Shown piece after piece: positions 52,019-52,712 of a DNA stretch of 52,712 nt. Source of the DNA: Nitrospira sp. (lineage in GTDB: Bacteria; Nitrospirota; Thermodesulfovibrionia; Thermodesulfovibrionales; Dissulfurispiraceae); the NCBI GenBank assembly GCA_002634385.1, contig NSJL01000024.1, positions 1 to 52,712 on the forward strand. The letters run 5' to 3'. The position numbers and the translations under genes were made by a program. The notes below the pieces were generated by a model that saw only the letters and a list, made by a program, of their open reading frames with translations, ran no database searches and was not told the DNA's origin. The stretch's first letter is position 1; each line of letters opens with the position of its first letter.

Positions 52019-52084
52019 AGGACCCGGTCCTCTGTAAAGGCTTCCTTGGAAGGGGAGCATTGCCGGACTCCTGTTTTTATTATA
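52019..52084 (-). promoter_or_regulatory. rpsO promoter region and leader palindrome
   Basis: A perfect TATAAT on the minus strand lies at 52079-52084, with no good -35 hexamer 17-18 bases upstream. It would give a leader of about 140 bases. Within the leader a short perfect palindrome, AGGACC-C-GGTCCT, occupies 52019-52031. A second, weaker start (TTTACA ... TAACCT) overlaps it. Confidence 0.4.
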
Positions 52085-52206
52085 CCTTAAATATATTTCT
52101 CCTCATGAGTTAGCTGCTTGCACGGGAGATTTCCGCGTCTCTCTGCTAAATGCGCTTCCCTTTCGGGAAGGGTCGGGGCAGGGGGATGACAAAGACAGGG
52201 AGAGGG

Positions 52207-52412
52207 TCTTTTCTTCTGTCGTCATCCCGGCGGATATTCTGAGCCGGGATCCAGTCTTTTGAATAAGGAACTGGACCCCGGCTTTTGCCGGGGTGACGGA
52301 AAGAGGAGGGACTATGGCTTTCGCCGGGATGACGGATTCTGAAATGAAGTGAGTGCAGGGGCTGAGGGGGATCCTCTTGTCTGCAGCGAGCGTCTGGAAT
52401 CTCAGCAGGGGG
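52207..52412 (-). repeat. Composite dispersed repeat, copy 2 (inverted relative to 29582-29834)
   Basis: On the minus strand this segment follows the same order of blocks as copy 1, from ATTCCAGACGCTCGCTGCAGAC.. through CCCCGGC..GCCGGGGTCCAG to CATCCCGGCGG..CAGAAG. It contains three CCGGCG/CGCCGG palindromic cores. It lies about 90 bp from the 3' end of the transposase fragment. Confidence 0.75.
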
Positions 52413-52503
52413 CAGGTAACGTCCTGCCCCCATGCTTGGTTGAAGGGGAAACGGTCTATTATCACGATCAGGGTATCCCCTGAGACCACAGAGGAATTCG
52501 CTC

Positions 52504-52712
52504 CTAAGAAACTCCTGGGACAGGGGTCTCCTGCAGGGTAAGGGTATACCCCAGCTCCTGAGCCTTTCTTTTGAGGTTTCGTATGACCCTCTCTTTATAT
52601 TGCTGTTCATAATACTCTGCTCCGCTATCCCTATAGAGCTGTTTGGTTGTCCAGAGAGTGTAAAAGATGCGCGCCAGTTTATGCGCCGTGGCGGTGATCG
52701 CCTTCGGAGCCC
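52504..52712 (-). mobile_element. Transposase C-terminal part (IS110/IS116-like), runs off the window
   Basis: The frame is open from the right window edge to a TAG at 52504-52506, giving 69 residues. The sequence KAITATAHKLARIFYTLW and YYEQQYKERVIRNLKRKAQ closely recall the C-terminal end of IS110/IS116/IS902-type transposases, with their Ala-His-Lys-Leu-Ala helix and YE..Y..R pattern. Family assignment is from memory of these motifs. Whether the gene is complete cannot be judged because the rest lies outside. Confidence 0.6.

Noticed and set aside
52103..52610. Minus-strand frames of 128 and 154 codons near the right edge
   Set aside because: They translate the CCGGCG composite repeat and run out of frame across the transposase tail; only the frame ending at 52504 makes sense.

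Overview
The window is GC-rich bacterial DNA. It is dominated by one long rightward polysaccharide-biosynthesis island (about 3.4-38.5 kb) that ends in an exosortase (XrtA-type) module. The combination of exosortase, EpsI, the PrsK/PrsR two-component pair and an ExeA-type secretion ATPase, next to a DUF1848 / recN / M16 peptidase / pnp / rpsO housekeeping block, suggests a Gram-negative didermal bacterium of the Nitrospirota or deltaproteobacterial (Desulfobacterota) kind. That placement is inference; no rRNA gene or species marker is in the window.

Layout. (1) 1-3363: 3' part of a large secreted protein made of repeated golvesin-like and PKD-like modules ending in an SGNH/GDSL esterase. (2) 3413-9304: asparagine-synthase-like protein with degenerate motifs, hexapeptide acyltransferase, Glu/Leu-dehydrogenase-like protein, and an AsnB-like amide ligase without the N-terminal cysteine. 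(3) 9353-18741: GT2, exosortase-associated outer-membrane barrel, sugar-nucleotide epimerase, PaaK/CapK-like AMP ligase, processive membrane GT2, GT4, ExoA-like GT2, methyltransferase. (4) 18771-27073: GT4, ABC exporter (Wzm/Wzt with a C-terminal glycan-binding domain), and five more glycosyltransferases. (5) 27070-29412: second Glu/Leu-dehydrogenase-like protein and a D-2-hydroxyacid dehydrogenase. (6) 29413-30393: gene-free DNA with dispersed repeats. (7) 30394-38533: WecB epimerase, GT, O-antigen ligase/polymerase-type protein, GT4, secreted beta-helix protein, exosortase, EpsI, then a terminator. (8) 38840-42440: PrsK and PrsR. (9) Minus strand, 42624-51929: GspB-like and ExeA-like proteins, DUF1848 protein, RecN, M16 peptidase, PNPase, S15. 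(10) 52504-52712: C-terminal end of a transposase at the window edge.

How it fits together. Twelve glycosyltransferases, two epimerases and the ABC exporter can build and export a complex glycan. The Wzy/WaaL-type protein could polymerise it or attach it to an acceptor. The exosortase/EpsI pair would process PEP-CTERM proteins encoded elsewhere. PrsK/PrsR would set expression through sigma-54. The least conventional part is a set of amino-acid/oxo-acid style enzymes inside the glycan island: two ELFV dehydrogenases, two asparagine-synthase-like proteins, an AMP-forming ligase and a D-hydroxyacid dehydrogenase. They suggest an undescribed amide, amino-acid or hydroxyacid decoration of the glycan (inference). 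Between genes there are several repeat families: two 134-bp nested-palindrome elements, a roughly 200-250 bp composite repeat in inverted orientation, CCCTC/GAGGG hairpins, and a purine-rich GGTAAAGGTAAAG-type sequence.
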